DNA from: SZAS-103 sp038226665
GTDB lineage: Bacteria > Pseudomonadota > Gammaproteobacteria > Xanthomonadales > Xanthomonadaceae
Reading direction: 5' to 3'
Length of the DNA: 64,000 nt
Assembly: GCA_038226665.1 (NCBI GenBank)
Contig: JBBRQI010000012.1
Location: 1 to 64,000 of the forward strand
Position 1 is the stretch's first letter. Every line of letters starts with the position of its first letter. The notes under the pieces were generated by a model. That model ran no database searches, was not told the DNA's origin, and was given only the letters and a program-made list of their open reading frames with translations. This document shows positions 53,810 to 62,978 of this stretch, piece after piece. The position numbers and the translations under genes are program-made.

Positions 53810-53900
53810 GAGTCCCACTCCCAATGGTCTACAGGCGGGCTCGAATCACGTAGGCACGCACGCAGACCAGCCAACATTTCTGTCGTCGACCGACAACCAG

Positions 53901-54257
53901 CTACATCGTCCCGGTCGGCTTGTCTGAATTGGTGATGCCGGCCAGCAGTGCTTCGACTTTGCTGCGCGCGGCCTCGCCTTCGGCGGAGTCGGCGAATTGC
54001 ACGCCGATGCCGGCGGCGCGGTTGCCCTGCGCACCCGCTGGCGTGACCCACACCACCTTGCCAGCGACCGGCAGGCGCTCGCTACTTTCGGGCAGGGTCA
54101 TCAGCACGAAGACTTCGTCGCCGAGGCTGTAGCGCTTCGGGGTCGGCACGAAGATGCCGCCGCCTTTCACAAACGAGAGGAACGCGTTGTACAGCGCATT
54201 CTTGTCCTTCAACGCGAGCGACAGGATGCCCTGCCGTGCTCCGCCTGCTCCCATCAT
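53901..54257 (-). CDS. pilZ: PilZ domain protein (type IV pilus)
   Basis: The 118-residue product matches PilZ itself: ILSLALKDKNALYNAFLSFV, GGGIFVPTPKRYSLGDEVF and GKVVWVTPAGAQGNRAAGIGVQF. It lacks the RxxxR and (D/N)xSxxG pair that binds cyclic-di-GMP, as is normal for the PilZ of Xanthomonas and Pseudomonas, which acts through PilB and FimX. ATG 54257 has GGAGGACT six to seven nt upstream. It is last in the fab-pab-mltG-tmk-holB cluster, as in related genomes. Confidence 0.9.
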   Translation of the reverse strand: MMGAGGARQGILSLALKDKNALYNAFLSFVKGGGIFVPTPKRYSLGDEVFVLMTLPESSERLPVAGKVVWVTPAGAQGNRAAGIGVQFADSAEGEAARSKVEALLAGITNSDKPTGTM

Positions 54258-54458
54258 GGTCCAGTCCTCCGTTAACGATGACCCACTGCGACCCACATGG
54301 ATGTGGGAAGTGCCGACAGGCGCAAGGCACGCCCGCGGCGTTGTGGCGACGCACCCAAGCGCGCGAAGCGCCTGTAGCTTCAACCCAGTGTAACGCCGTC
54401 GATGCGGTTCGTGCGCGTCGCATCGGTCAAATCGCCCGCTCAAATCCCCCCGATCAAA

Positions 54459-55517
54459 TCAGGCTGGACGCGCCGCGACCGCAATGCGCCAGTCGCGCAG
54501 CAGCCCGGCGAGAGCGAGATCACTGCGGATCGGCGAACGCAACAAACTGCGCGTGCGATTGGCTGCATCGAACCACGCGGACAGCTTCTGGAAATCCGGA
54601 TTGGCCATCGCGCGCGTTGCACGTGGCGCAGCAGTACCGAACGCTTCGACATGCAGGTCGACCGCAACATCGGCCGCGAATGCGAGTCGCTGGTCGGCTT
54701 GCTCGTCGGCCAGCCATGCTGCTGCGACATCCAGCGCGCGCGCGCGACCCGTTGCTATCGCGGACAAATCCGCGCGCACGGAATCGCGCAGCGAGAGCAA
54801 TCCTTCCTCGGTCCAGTGCGCGGCAAGACCCGGATGTCCGCGCGCCGCGGTCAACGCCGACTGCGCGACGGATTCGCCATGGCCGCGCGCGCGCAGCCAC
54901 GCGAGCCCTTCCAGGGTCGATGGCGGGTGCAACTCGATGCGCTGGCAACGGCTGCGGATCGTCGCCGACAACTGCATCGGCGAATCGCAGAGCAACACCA
55001 AGTAGCGCTCGCGCATCGGTTCTTCAAGGGTTTTCAACAGCGCGTTGGATGCATTCTCATTCATCGCATTCGCTGGTTCGATGACTGCAACCTGCGCGCC
55101 ACCGCGTTGCGAGGTGAGCGCGAACCAGCCACCGAGCTCGCGCATCTGATCGACCGTGATCACGCCGAACATCTTTGACGGCTTCGTCTTTTCGTTCATC
55201 TCATAACTGACGATCCGAAAATCGGGGTGACTGGAACGACCATTCGGATGCACGAGACTGCCGTCCGGTCGTACTTCGCGCGGATCGACTGGCGTGCGCG
55301 CCGAAAACAATTCGCAATTCCTGCAACGACCGCAAGCGAGACCATCGACGCGCTCGCGACACAACAACGTCTGCGACAACGCATCGGCGACGACTCGCTT
55401 TCCGATATGACGCGGCCCGCAGACCAGCAACGCGTGCGCGAGGCGTTCGTTCGCAAGCGCATCCAGCGCGCGGCGCAGCGGCGTCTGCTGCCACGATGCC
55501 AGCGCGTTCACATCCAC
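54459..55517 (-). CDS. holB: DNA polymerase III delta-prime subunit
   Basis: The 352-residue clamp-loader subunit has a degenerate P-loop region (CGPRHIGKRV), a Cys zinc cluster (CGRCRNCEL), ANAMNENASNALLKTLEEP and the SRC arginine-finger motif TIRSRCQRI. It stabilises the clamp loader during replication. It overlaps tmk by 10 nt, so the two are coupled. Confidence 0.93.
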   Translation of the reverse strand: MDVNALASWQQTPLRRALDALANERLAHALLVCGPRHIGKRVVADALSQTLLCRERVDGLACGRCRNCELFSARTPVDPREVRPDGSLVHPNGRSSHPDFRIVSYEMNEKTKPSKMFGVITVDQMRELGGWFALTSQRGGAQVAVIEPANAMNENASNALLKTLEEPMRERYLVLLCDSPMQLSATIRSRCQRIELHPPSTLEGLAWLRARGHGESVAQSALTAARGHPGLAAHWTEEGLLSLRDSVRADLSAIATGRARALDVAAAWLADEQADQRLAFAADVAVDLHVEAFGTAAPRATRAMANPDFQKLSAWFDAANRTRSLLRSPIRSDLALAGLLRDWRIAVAARPA

Positions 55518-56134
55518 GCGGCGATGGCCTGGTCGAGTTGTTCAAGCACCGCGCGCAGCACGACATCCTGCGAAGCGCCAGCATCGATCACACGAAAGCG
55601 TCGCGGTTCCGATGCTGCGCGTTGCAGGTAAGTCGCACGCACGCGCTCGAAGAAATCCTCGCGCTCGCTTTCGATGCGATCGCGTCCAGCGTCGCGCCCG
55701 CCAATGCGCGCATGGCCTTGGCGCACGTCGATATCGAGCAGGAAAGTCAAGTCGGGCTTGAAGCCGACGGCCCAGCGTTCGAGCTCGGCAATGCGCCCGG
55801 AGTCGAGGCCGCGTCCGCCGCACTGGTACGCGAAACTCGCGTCGGTGAAGCGGTCGCTGAGCACCCATGCGCCGCGCGCAAGCGCTGGTGCAATCGTTTC
55901 GCGCACGAGCTGCGCGCGCGACGCGAACATCAACAGCAATTCGGTTTCGGCGCAAAAAGTGCGTGCGGGATCGAGCAGCACGCCGCGTATCGCTTCGCCC
56001 ACATCGGTGCCGCCGGGTTCGCGCGTCTGCACGACCTCGATGCCGCGCGCCTCGATCGCCGAACGCAGCGCAGACATCACGCTGGATTTGCCCGCGCCCT
56101 CGCCGCCTTCGAGCGTGATCAGCCGGCCTTTCAC
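55508..56134 (-). CDS. tmk: thymidylate kinase
   Basis: The 208-residue product has the P-loop EGGEGAGKSSV, the DR(F/Y) motif in VLSDRFTDASFAYQ and the lid region. It phosphorylates dTMP to dTDP. ATG 56134 overlaps the mltG stop (ATGA) and its end overlaps holB. Confidence 0.95.
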   Translation of the reverse strand: MKGRLITLEGGEGAGKSSVMSALRSAIEARGIEVVQTREPGGTDVGEAIRGVLLDPARTFCAETELLLMFASRAQLVRETIAPALARGAWVLSDRFTDASFAYQCGGRGLDSGRIAELERWAVGFKPDLTFLLDIDVRQGHARIGGRDAGRDRIESEREDFFERVRATYLQRAASEPRRFRVIDAGASQDVVLRAVLEQLDQAIAAWM

Positions 56135-57180
56135 TGCGCCTGTTTCTCGCGTTGCAGTTTCACGTACCGGGCGACCGCTGCGTTGTGCTCGGCCAGCGTC
56201 GCCGAGAACACATGTCCGCCGCTGCCGCTCGCGACAAAATACAACGCATCGCCGGGCGCCGGATGCATCGCCGCCTGCAACGCGGCCCTGCCAGGCATCG
56301 CAATGGGTGTCGGCGGCAGGCCGTCGCGCGTGTAGGTGTTGTACGGCGTATCGACGATGAGGTCGTGGCGCGTGATGTTGCCGTTGTAGCTGCCGCCAAG
56401 ACCGTAGATCACGCTGGGGTCGGTTTGCAGTTTCATGCCGGTCCGCAACCTGCGCACGAAGACCCCGGCGATTTTCGCGCGCTCGTCCGGCACGCTGGTT
56501 TCCTTCTCGACGATCGACGCGAGCGTCAATGCATCGTCAGGCGTCTTCAAAGTCAGCGCCGGATCGCGCTGCGTCCATGCATCGGCAAGCGCGCGATCCA
56601 TCGCGTTTGCGGCGCGCGCGAGCAGGTCGATGTCGCTGCTGTCGCGCGTGTACGCGTACGTCTCGGGCAGAAAGCGCCCTTCGGGATGCCTGCCCATGCG
56701 ACCGAGTTGCTGCATCAGCGCAACGTTGCTGGCATCGCGCAACAGATGGTGCAGCTTCGGCGCATGCATCAGCGCGACGCGCAGCTCGCGCATGTTCCAG
56801 CCTTCGACGATGGTGAAGTGGTACTGGATCACCTTGCCGCTCGCGATGTTGTGCAGCAGCTGGTCGGGCGTCATCTCCGGGGTGATCGCGTACTCGCCGA
56901 TCTGCATCTTCGAACGCACGCCCATCTGCGCGGCGAGCAACTGCCACTCGACATCGTTGCCGGCATCGACGCCCGCCGTACGCAACGAGTCGACCACGCG
57001 CTGCAGCGATTCGCCGCGTGAAATCTCCACGCTGGCCGCGCTGCCGCCGACTAGCGTCGTCGTGAAGCGATGGTAATGCAGGTATCCGGCGCCCGCGGCA
57101 ACGAGCGCAGCCAGCAGCCCAAGCTTGAACAGGCCGGATACGATGCGGGAGAACACGCCGCGTTTGGGTTTTTCTGTCAC
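56131..57180 (-). CDS. mltG: endolytic murein transglycosylase
   Basis: The 349-residue product has one N-terminal transmembrane helix (~12-34), a LysM-like periplasmic part (~45-100) and the YceG catalytic domain. The catalytic Glu lies in LASIVEKETS, with LQTDPSVIYGLG and TPYNTYTRDGLPPTPI. It cuts nascent glycan strands and may set strand length. The start is GTG 57180, with GGAGG upstream, overlapping the pabC stop as GTGA. Confidence 0.95.
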   Translation of the reverse strand: MTEKPKRGVFSRIVSGLFKLGLLAALVAAGAGYLHYHRFTTTLVGGSAASVEISRGESLQRVVDSLRTAGVDAGNDVEWQLLAAQMGVRSKMQIGEYAITPEMTPDQLLHNIASGKVIQYHFTIVEGWNMRELRVALMHAPKLHHLLRDASNVALMQQLGRMGRHPEGRFLPETYAYTRDSSDIDLLARAANAMDRALADAWTQRDPALTLKTPDDALTLASIVEKETSVPDERAKIAGVFVRRLRTGMKLQTDPSVIYGLGGSYNGNITRHDLIVDTPYNTYTRDGLPPTPIAMPGRAALQAAMHPAPGDALYFVASGSGGHVFSATLAEHNAAVARYVKLQREKQAQ

Positions 57181-58040
57181 GCATCCTCCGGTGCATCGTG
57201 CATGCCATTTGCAGGATCGAAAGCCGGCTCGGCAGCGCCAAGCCGCTGTTGCAACGCGATTGCCTGCGCATGCAACGGCGACCAGCGCCGCGACCCCAGC
57301 ACGGCAACGGGAAGGATACCGCGCACGGCGTTGCACAGGACGATCGCGTCGGCCGATTCGACATCGGCGCACACCAGCACGGCTTCTGCGGACTCGGCAA
57401 CACGATCGAGGATCCAGCCGCGGCACACGCCCGCGATGCCGCAATCGGCAACCGGCGGCGTCAGCCAGCGTCCATCGCGCGAGACGAACAGGTTCGCGGA
57501 CGTCGCGCTGATCACCCGGCCAGCGGTATCGCACTGCAGGCCGTCATGGATAGCCTGTCCGCCCGAATCGGCATCGTTCCATTCCGCGCGCGCAAGCACC
57601 TGCTCCAGCCGGTTGAGATGCTTGATTCCGGCGAGTCGCGGTTGGAGCGCGAGCGGCGTATTGCACCAGCGCAGGTTGAATCCGTCGCGAGGCGGCGGAA
57701 CTGGTGCGTTCGACAACGACAACACGACTGTCGGGGGCGCATGCGTCGAGATGGCATACCCGCGTTCGCCGAAGCCGCGCGTGACAATCAGCTTGAGCAC
57801 GCCGCGCGCGCAGCCGGTCGCCAGCGTATCGCATTCGCTGCGCAGGAAGCCAGGGTCCGGCGCAGCGATGCCGAGCGTCGCGCACCCGTGCAGCAAGCGC
57901 GCGATGTGCTTATCCCACCAGACCGGCGCGCCGCAGTGGATCAGCGCGGTCTCGAACACGCCATCGCCGTACGCAAGGCCGCGGTCGCGCGGATCGAGCG
58001 CATCGATGCGTCGCTCGCCACTGTAGATTTGCGCGATCAC
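57177..58040 (-). CDS. pabC: 4-amino-4-deoxychorismate lyase
   Basis: The 287-residue PLP fold-type IV enzyme has RGLAYGDGVFET at the start, the PLP Lys in LAGIKHLNRLEQVLA and the C-terminal SANLFVSRDG. It converts aminodeoxychorismate to p-aminobenzoate for folate. The start is GTG 58040, overlapping the pabB stop (GTGA), so the two enzymes of the path are coupled. Confidence 0.93.
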   Translation of the reverse strand: MIAQIYSGERRIDALDPRDRGLAYGDGVFETALIHCGAPVWWDKHIARLLHGCATLGIAAPDPGFLRSECDTLATGCARGVLKLIVTRGFGERGYAISTHAPPTVVLSLSNAPVPPPRDGFNLRWCNTPLALQPRLAGIKHLNRLEQVLARAEWNDADSGGQAIHDGLQCDTAGRVISATSANLFVSRDGRWLTPPVADCGIAGVCRGWILDRVAESAEAVLVCADVESADAIVLCNAVRGILPVAVLGSRRWSPLHAQAIALQQRLGAAEPAFDPANGMHDAPEDA

Positions 58041-59389
58041 GTGCCTGCATCCAGCGCACGCAGCAATCCGCGCGCTTTCGCGCGGGTTTCGTCGAGCTCG
58101 AATTCCGCGACCGAATCGGCAACGATGCCCGCGCCCGCACGGAAATGCAGTCTGTCGCCGATCTGGCGGAAACTGCGGATCAGGATATTGAGGTCCATGT
58201 CGCCGTTGCGGTCGAGGTAACCCAGCGCGCCGGTGTATTCGCCGCGGCCGACGCCTTCGAGTTCGGCGATGATCTGCATGCAGCGCACCTTCGGACAACC
58301 GGTGATCGTCCCGCCCGGGAAGACGGCGCGGATCGCATCGGCTGGCGTCACCCCATCGCGCAATTTGCCGCGCACGTTCGAGACGATGTGGTGCACGTGC
58401 GCGTAACTCTCGACGACCATCAGTTCGTCGACTTCGACGCTGCCGGGCACGCAGACGCGACCGAGGTCGTTGCGCTCGAGGTCGATCAGCATCACGTGTT
58501 CGGCGCGCTCCTTGGAGTGGCCGATGAGTTCCTGGATGCGCATGTTTTCATCGTCGGCGACGAGGCGCGGGCGTGTTCCCGCGATCGGTCGTGTTTCGAT
58601 GATTCCGTTGCGCACGCTGACCAGTCGCTCCGGCGACGAGCTCGCAAGCGCCCAATCCGGTTGGATCAGCGAGGCCGCGAACGGCGCCGGATTGGCCGCG
58701 CGCAAACGTTGATAGACGGCACCTGCCGCCGGCGGCTCGGTGAAGCGCGCGCCCCATGCGCGCGAAAGATTGACCTGGAACACATCGCCGGCGGCGAGAT
58801 GCTCGTGCACGCGCGCGACGCCGTCGAGGAATCGTTGTGGTTCGTCTTCGTCGAGTACGGCCGGAGGGGTCCATGTCGGCAACGTGCGATCGCGGGTTGC
58901 GTGCAGGTCGTCGATGACCGTATCAAGCAGGGCCGCGAAGCCAGCTTCGGCAATCGCAAACAGCGTGCGGCGTTCGCGATCCCTCAGCAGCGCGCCAGGG
59001 CAACGCATGGCGAGCGCGGTCGGCAGCACGCCCGCATCAGGCGATGGAAGATGCAGGGTGGGTTCGACCTCGCCGACAAGCTCGTAACCCAGGTACAGCG
59101 CCCAGCCGCCGTGGAACGGCAGGTCGTCGTCTCGTCCGCGGTCCTGCTCGCGCCACGCGTCATCAAGCTGGTCTAAAAAACCGCCGGCCAGTGCGTGGCC
59201 GTCGAGCGTGGAGACGACGCCAGCAGAGTCGCTGCGGAATCCCGTACCATCGGCGACGAACAAGATGTCCCAGCGCGAACGCGGCGTACCGTCGGCGACG
59301 CTCTCGAGCAGCAACGGATAACGTTGCGGAAAGCAACGATGCAGCGCGAGCAGATCGGTGTCGCCCGGCAGCGTGCGCGTTTCGATCAC
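58037..59389 (-). CDS. pabB: aminodeoxychorismate synthase component I (PIAGT type)
   Basis: The 450-residue chorismate-binding enzyme has ASSSPERLVS, RPIAGTRPR, KERAEHVMLIDLERNDLGRV and FPGGTITGCPKVRCM. E. coli PabB has PIKGT, whose Lys forms a covalent intermediate. The Ala here makes this the PIAGT type, known from Stenotrophomonas and also the motif of anthranilate synthases. The adjacent pabC and the absence of trp genes support aminodeoxychorismate synthesis. No glutamine amidotransferase (pabA) is in the window. Confidence 0.9.
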   Translation of the reverse strand: MIETRTLPGDTDLLALHRCFPQRYPLLLESVADGTPRSRWDILFVADGTGFRSDSAGVVSTLDGHALAGGFLDQLDDAWREQDRGRDDDLPFHGGWALYLGYELVGEVEPTLHLPSPDAGVLPTALAMRCPGALLRDRERRTLFAIAEAGFAALLDTVIDDLHATRDRTLPTWTPPAVLDEDEPQRFLDGVARVHEHLAAGDVFQVNLSRAWGARFTEPPAAGAVYQRLRAANPAPFAASLIQPDWALASSSPERLVSVRNGIIETRPIAGTRPRLVADDENMRIQELIGHSKERAEHVMLIDLERNDLGRVCVPGSVEVDELMVVESYAHVHHIVSNVRGKLRDGVTPADAIRAVFPGGTITGCPKVRCMQIIAELEGVGRGEYTGALGYLDRNGDMDLNILIRSFRQIGDRLHFRAGAGIVADSVAEFELDETRAKARGLLRALDAGT

Positions 59390-59461
59390 GGACTGGTCTC
59401 GCGGACGGGGTTTTTGAAATCGATTCGCGCGTGTGCGTTTGGAAATGCTGCGCGCATGGTT

Positions 59462-60700
59462 TCAGATCGCGCGGAACACCAGCGTGCCGTTGGTTCCGCC
59501 GAAACCGAACCCGTTCGACACCGCGACCGAAATCTTTTTCTCGCGCGCGATGTTCGGGACATAGTCGAGATCGCAACCATCGCCTGGATGATCAAGATTG
59601 ATCGTCGGCGGGATGATGCCGTGGTGCAGCGCGAGTACGCTGAAGATCGCCTCGACTCCGCCAGCCGCGCCGAGCAAATGGCCGGTCATCGATTTGGTCG
59701 AGCTCACCATCGTCTTGTACGCGTGATCGCCGAGCGCGCGCTTGAGAGCGAGCGTTTCGGCGAGGTCGCCGAGCGGCGTGGAAGTGCCGTGCGCATTGAC
59801 ATATTCGACATCGATTGCACCGATCTTCGCATCGCGCATCGCAATGCCCATGCAACGCGCCGGACCTTCGCCGTTCTCGCTCGGCGCAGTCATGTGGAAC
59901 GCGTCCGACGTCGCGCCGTAACCGGCCAACTCGCAATAGATGCGCGCGCCGCGCGCCTTCGCCGATTCGTATTCCTCAAGCACGAGGATGCCGGCGCCGT
60001 CGCCGAGCACGAAACCGTCGCGATCGCGATCCCATGGTCGGCTGGCGCGGGTGGGGTCATCGTTGCGGGTGGACATCGCCTTCATCGCGCAGAAGCCGCC
60101 GACCGAGGTCGGGGTAGCGCCGTACTCGGCGCCGCCAGCGACCATGATGTCGGCATCGCCATACTGGATCATGCGCATCGCGGTGCCGATGCTGTGGTTC
60201 GAGGTAGCGCAGGCGGATACCGCAGAGAAGTTCGGGCCTTTGAGGCCTTTGATGATGCACAACTGGCCCGAAACCATGTTGATGATCGTCGACGGCACGT
60301 AGAACGGCGAGATCTTGCGCGGGCCGCCTTCGTGCCATGCGATCGAGGTTTTCTCGATGCCGGCGAGGCCGCCGATGCCGGAACCGATGATGGCGCCGGC
60401 GCGTTCGGCATTCGCGTCGGTGATTTCGAGCCCGGCATCCTGCATCGCCATGATGCCGGCGGCGACACCGTATTGGACGAACGGGTCCATCTTCTTGACG
60501 TCTTTGGGCGTGATGAACGCAAGCGGATCGAAACCGCTCACTTCGCCGGCGATTGTCGTCGCGAATCCGGTCGTATCGAAATGGGTGATCGGACCAATGC
60601 CCGAGCGACCGTTGACAATGTTGTCCCACGCGGTGGGCAGATCGTTGCCGACCGGCGAGACGATGCCCAATCCGGTGACCACGACGCGACGCTGGTTCAT
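59462..60700 (-). CDS. fabF: 3-oxoacyl-ACP synthase II
   Basis: The 412-residue condensing enzyme has catalytic Cys in SACATSNHSIG, His in NAHGTSTPLGD and His in TGHLLGAAGG, with the C-terminal NGFGFGGTNGTL. It elongates acyl-ACP chains. ATG 60700 has GGGAGAA before it. It is downstream of acpP, as usual, with a 140-nt gap containing a GC hairpin. Confidence 0.97.
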   Translation of the reverse strand: MNQRRVVVTGLGIVSPVGNDLPTAWDNIVNGRSGIGPITHFDTTGFATTIAGEVSGFDPLAFITPKDVKKMDPFVQYGVAAGIMAMQDAGLEITDANAERAGAIIGSGIGGLAGIEKTSIAWHEGGPRKISPFYVPSTIINMVSGQLCIIKGLKGPNFSAVSACATSNHSIGTAMRMIQYGDADIMVAGGAEYGATPTSVGGFCAMKAMSTRNDDPTRASRPWDRDRDGFVLGDGAGILVLEEYESAKARGARIYCELAGYGATSDAFHMTAPSENGEGPARCMGIAMRDAKIGAIDVEYVNAHGTSTPLGDLAETLALKRALGDHAYKTMVSSTKSMTGHLLGAAGGVEAIFSVLALHHGIIPPTINLDHPGDGCDLDYVPNIAREKKISVAVSNGFGFGGTNGTLVFRAI

Positions 60701-60772
60701 TCGATTCTCCCGCTGCGCCTGCGCGCACGCTTGTGTTCGTTGCACATCCGCATCGCGCCGCACAAATGCACA

Positions 60773-60792
60773 GGGCCGCGATGTGCGGCCCC
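60773..60792 (-). terminator. GC-rich hairpin between acpP and fabF
   Basis: A 7-bp perfect stem (GGGCCGC / GCGGCCC, loop GATGT) lies 50 nt past the acpP stop without a U-tract. It could stabilise the abundant acpP transcript or attenuate transcription into fabF. Structure only; no functional evidence. Confidence 0.35.
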
Positions 60793-60840
60793 GGCATGTT
60801 CATCCAGCCAAATGGCCGATCCCTTACGCAGGGACGCCCA

Positions 60841-61080
60841 TCAAGATTTCACATGCGCCTTCACGTAGTCGATCGCCTGCTGCACGCTGGTGATCTTCTC
60901 GGCATCCTCGTCCGGGATTTCGCATTCGAATTCTTCCTCGAGCGCCATCACCAGTTCGACGGTGTCCAGCGAATCCGCGCCAAGATCGTCAACGAACGAG
61001 GCGTTCGTGGTGACGTCCTCTTCCTTCACGCCCAGCTGTTCAACGACGATTTTCTTGACGCGCTCTTCGATGGTGCTCAT
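60841..61080 (-). CDS. acpP: acyl carrier protein
   Basis: The 79-residue acidic helical protein has the phosphopantetheine attachment Ser in LGADSLDTVELVMALEE. It carries growing acyl chains for all fab enzymes here. Standard length and context between fabG and fabF. Confidence 0.98.
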   Translation of the reverse strand: MSTIEERVKKIVVEQLGVKEEDVTTNASFVDDLGADSLDTVELVMALEEEFECEIPDEDAEKITSVQQAIDYVKAHVKS

Positions 61081-61183
61081 GGATTGACCTCAGTGATGAA
61101 TTGCCAGCGGGCGTATTGTAGTGGAATCCAGCGCCCGCAACAGCCTTCGTCGCGCGCGCAGGTTTCGCGCCGCTTTTCGAGCA

Positions 61184-61933
61184 TTACGCCATATACATGC
61201 CGCCATTCACGTGCAATGTCTCGCCGGTGATGTAGGCCGCGGATGGGCCCGCGAGGAATGCGACCGCGCGCGCAATGTCGGCCGGATCGCCGAAACGCCC
61301 GAGCGCGATCTGCGCGAGCATCGCTTGCTTGCCGGCATCGGGCAATGCGCGGGTCATGTCGGTGTCGATGAACCCCGGCGCGACCACGTTGACGGTGATG
61401 CCGCGCGAACCGATCTCGCGCGCCAGCGATTTGGAAAACGCGATGATCCCGGCTTTCGCCGCCGCGTAGTTCGTCTGCCCGGGATTTCCGGTCAGGCCGA
61501 TCACCGATGCGATGTTGATGATGCGGCCACGACGCGCCTTCATCATCGCGCGCATCACCGCCTTCGACGTGCGGAAGACCGACGTCAGGTTGGTGTCGAT
61601 GATCGCGTTCCAGTCCTCGTCCTTCATCCGCATCAGCAGGTTGTCGCGGGTGATGCCGGCGTTGTTGACGAGGATGGACACCGCGCCGAATTCCTTCGCG
61701 ACCGCATCGATCAACGCATCGACCGCGGCACCATCGGTGACATTCAGCGCGCGCCCTGCTCCGCCATGCGCGGCAACGCGTTCGCCGATCGCGGCAGCGC
61801 CGGCGTCGGTCGTCGCGGTTCCGATCACGGTCGCGCCCTGCGCGGCGAGTTCGTCGGCGATCGCCGCGCCGATACCGCGGCTTGCGCCGGTGACGAGGGC
61901 GATTTCACCTGCAAGTGTCTGGTTCGTGGTCAT
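61184..61933 (-). CDS. fabG: 3-oxoacyl-ACP reductase
   Basis: The 249-residue short-chain dehydrogenase has NADPH loop VTGASRGIGAAIA, NNAGITRDNLLMRM and the catalytic Ser-Tyr-Lys in IASVIGLTGNPGQTNYAAAK. It has the FabG C-terminus ITGETLHVNGGMYM. ATG 61933 overlaps the fabD stop (ATGA). Confidence 0.96.
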   Translation of the reverse strand: MTTNQTLAGEIALVTGASRGIGAAIADELAAQGATVIGTATTDAGAAAIGERVAAHGGAGRALNVTDGAAVDALIDAVAKEFGAVSILVNNAGITRDNLLMRMKDEDWNAIIDTNLTSVFRTSKAVMRAMMKARRGRIINIASVIGLTGNPGQTNYAAAKAGIIAFSKSLAREIGSRGITVNVVAPGFIDTDMTRALPDAGKQAMLAQIALGRFGDPADIARAVAFLAGPSAAYITGETLHVNGGMYMA

Positions 61934-62886
61934 GCTTTGAAATCCTCGCGTGCTGCGTTGAAATCCGATGGCGCGCCGATCGCGCGAGCGTCCAGCGACT
62001 TGTCGATGCGCTTGATCAAGCCGGCGAGCACCTTGCCCGGCCCGCATTCCACGACACGGGTGACGCCTTGCGCGGCAAGCGCCTGCACGCACGCAGTCCA
62101 CCGCACCGGCAGATAGAGTTGCTTGACGAGGTTCGCCTGCAATTCTGCGACATCGGTACGCGCGGTCGCGTCGACGTTCTGCACGATCGGCAGCGACGGC
62201 GTATTCCATTGCATCGCGCTCATCACGTCGCCGAGTTGGCGTGCGGCATCGCGCATCAGCGGCGTGTGCGAGGGCACGCTGACCGCGAGTTTCACCGCCT
62301 TGCGCACGCCGCGTTCGGCGAGCAATGCGAGTGCGCGATCCAGCGCGATGGTATGGCCGCCAATCACGATCTGTCCGGGCGCGTTGTAGTTCGCCGGCAC
62401 CACGACGTCGTCGCTGGAGACTTCGACGCAAACCTGTTCGACGAGCGCGTCGTCGGCACCAAGGATGGCCGCCATCGCGCCGGTACCGGCTGGCACGGCG
62501 GCCTGCATCAAGCGACCACGTTCGCGCACGAGCTTCGCGCCATCGTGCAACGACAACGCGCCGGCGGCCACCAGAGCGCTGTATTCGCCGAGGCTGTGAC
62601 CCGCGAGCAATGTGGGCTGTGCGCCGCCCGTCGCCCACCACGCGCGCCACACCGCGATTCCGGCGGCGAGGAGTGCAGGCTGGGTGAATTCAGTGCGGTT
62701 GAGATCGGCTTCGGGGCCATCCTGCGACAGCGCCCAGAGATCGACATCGGCGCCGTCGGATGCTTCCGCGAATGTTTCACGCACGATTGGATGCACGGCC
62801 GCGAGTTCGGCGAGCATGCCGACGGATTGGGAACCCTGGCCGGGGAAGACGAAGGCGAGTGAGAATGCTGGTTGTGGCGAAGTCAC
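61930..62886 (-). CDS. fabD: malonyl-CoA:ACP transacylase
   Basis: The 318-residue product has FVFPGQGSQSVGML at the start, the nucleophile elbow GHSLGEYSALVAAGAL and His in VPSHTPLM. It loads malonyl groups onto ACP. It is coupled to fabG by a 4-nt overlap. Confidence 0.96.
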   Translation of the reverse strand: MTSPQPAFSLAFVFPGQGSQSVGMLAELAAVHPIVRETFAEASDGADVDLWALSQDGPEADLNRTEFTQPALLAAGIAVWRAWWATGGAQPTLLAGHSLGEYSALVAAGALSLHDGAKLVRERGRLMQAAVPAGTGAMAAILGADDALVEQVCVEVSSDDVVVPANYNAPGQIVIGGHTIALDRALALLAERGVRKAVKLAVSVPSHTPLMRDAARQLGDVMSAMQWNTPSLPIVQNVDATARTDVAELQANLVKQLYLPVRWTACVQALAAQGVTRVVECGPGKVLAGLIKRIDKSLDARAIGAPSDFNAAREDFKA

Positions 62887-62978
62887 ACAGATTGCCTATG
62901 CCGAGTGATCAAGCAGACATGATATGCGACGCATGCGATGAAGCGTTTATCCGATCCGCACACTTAATACCGGATCAA

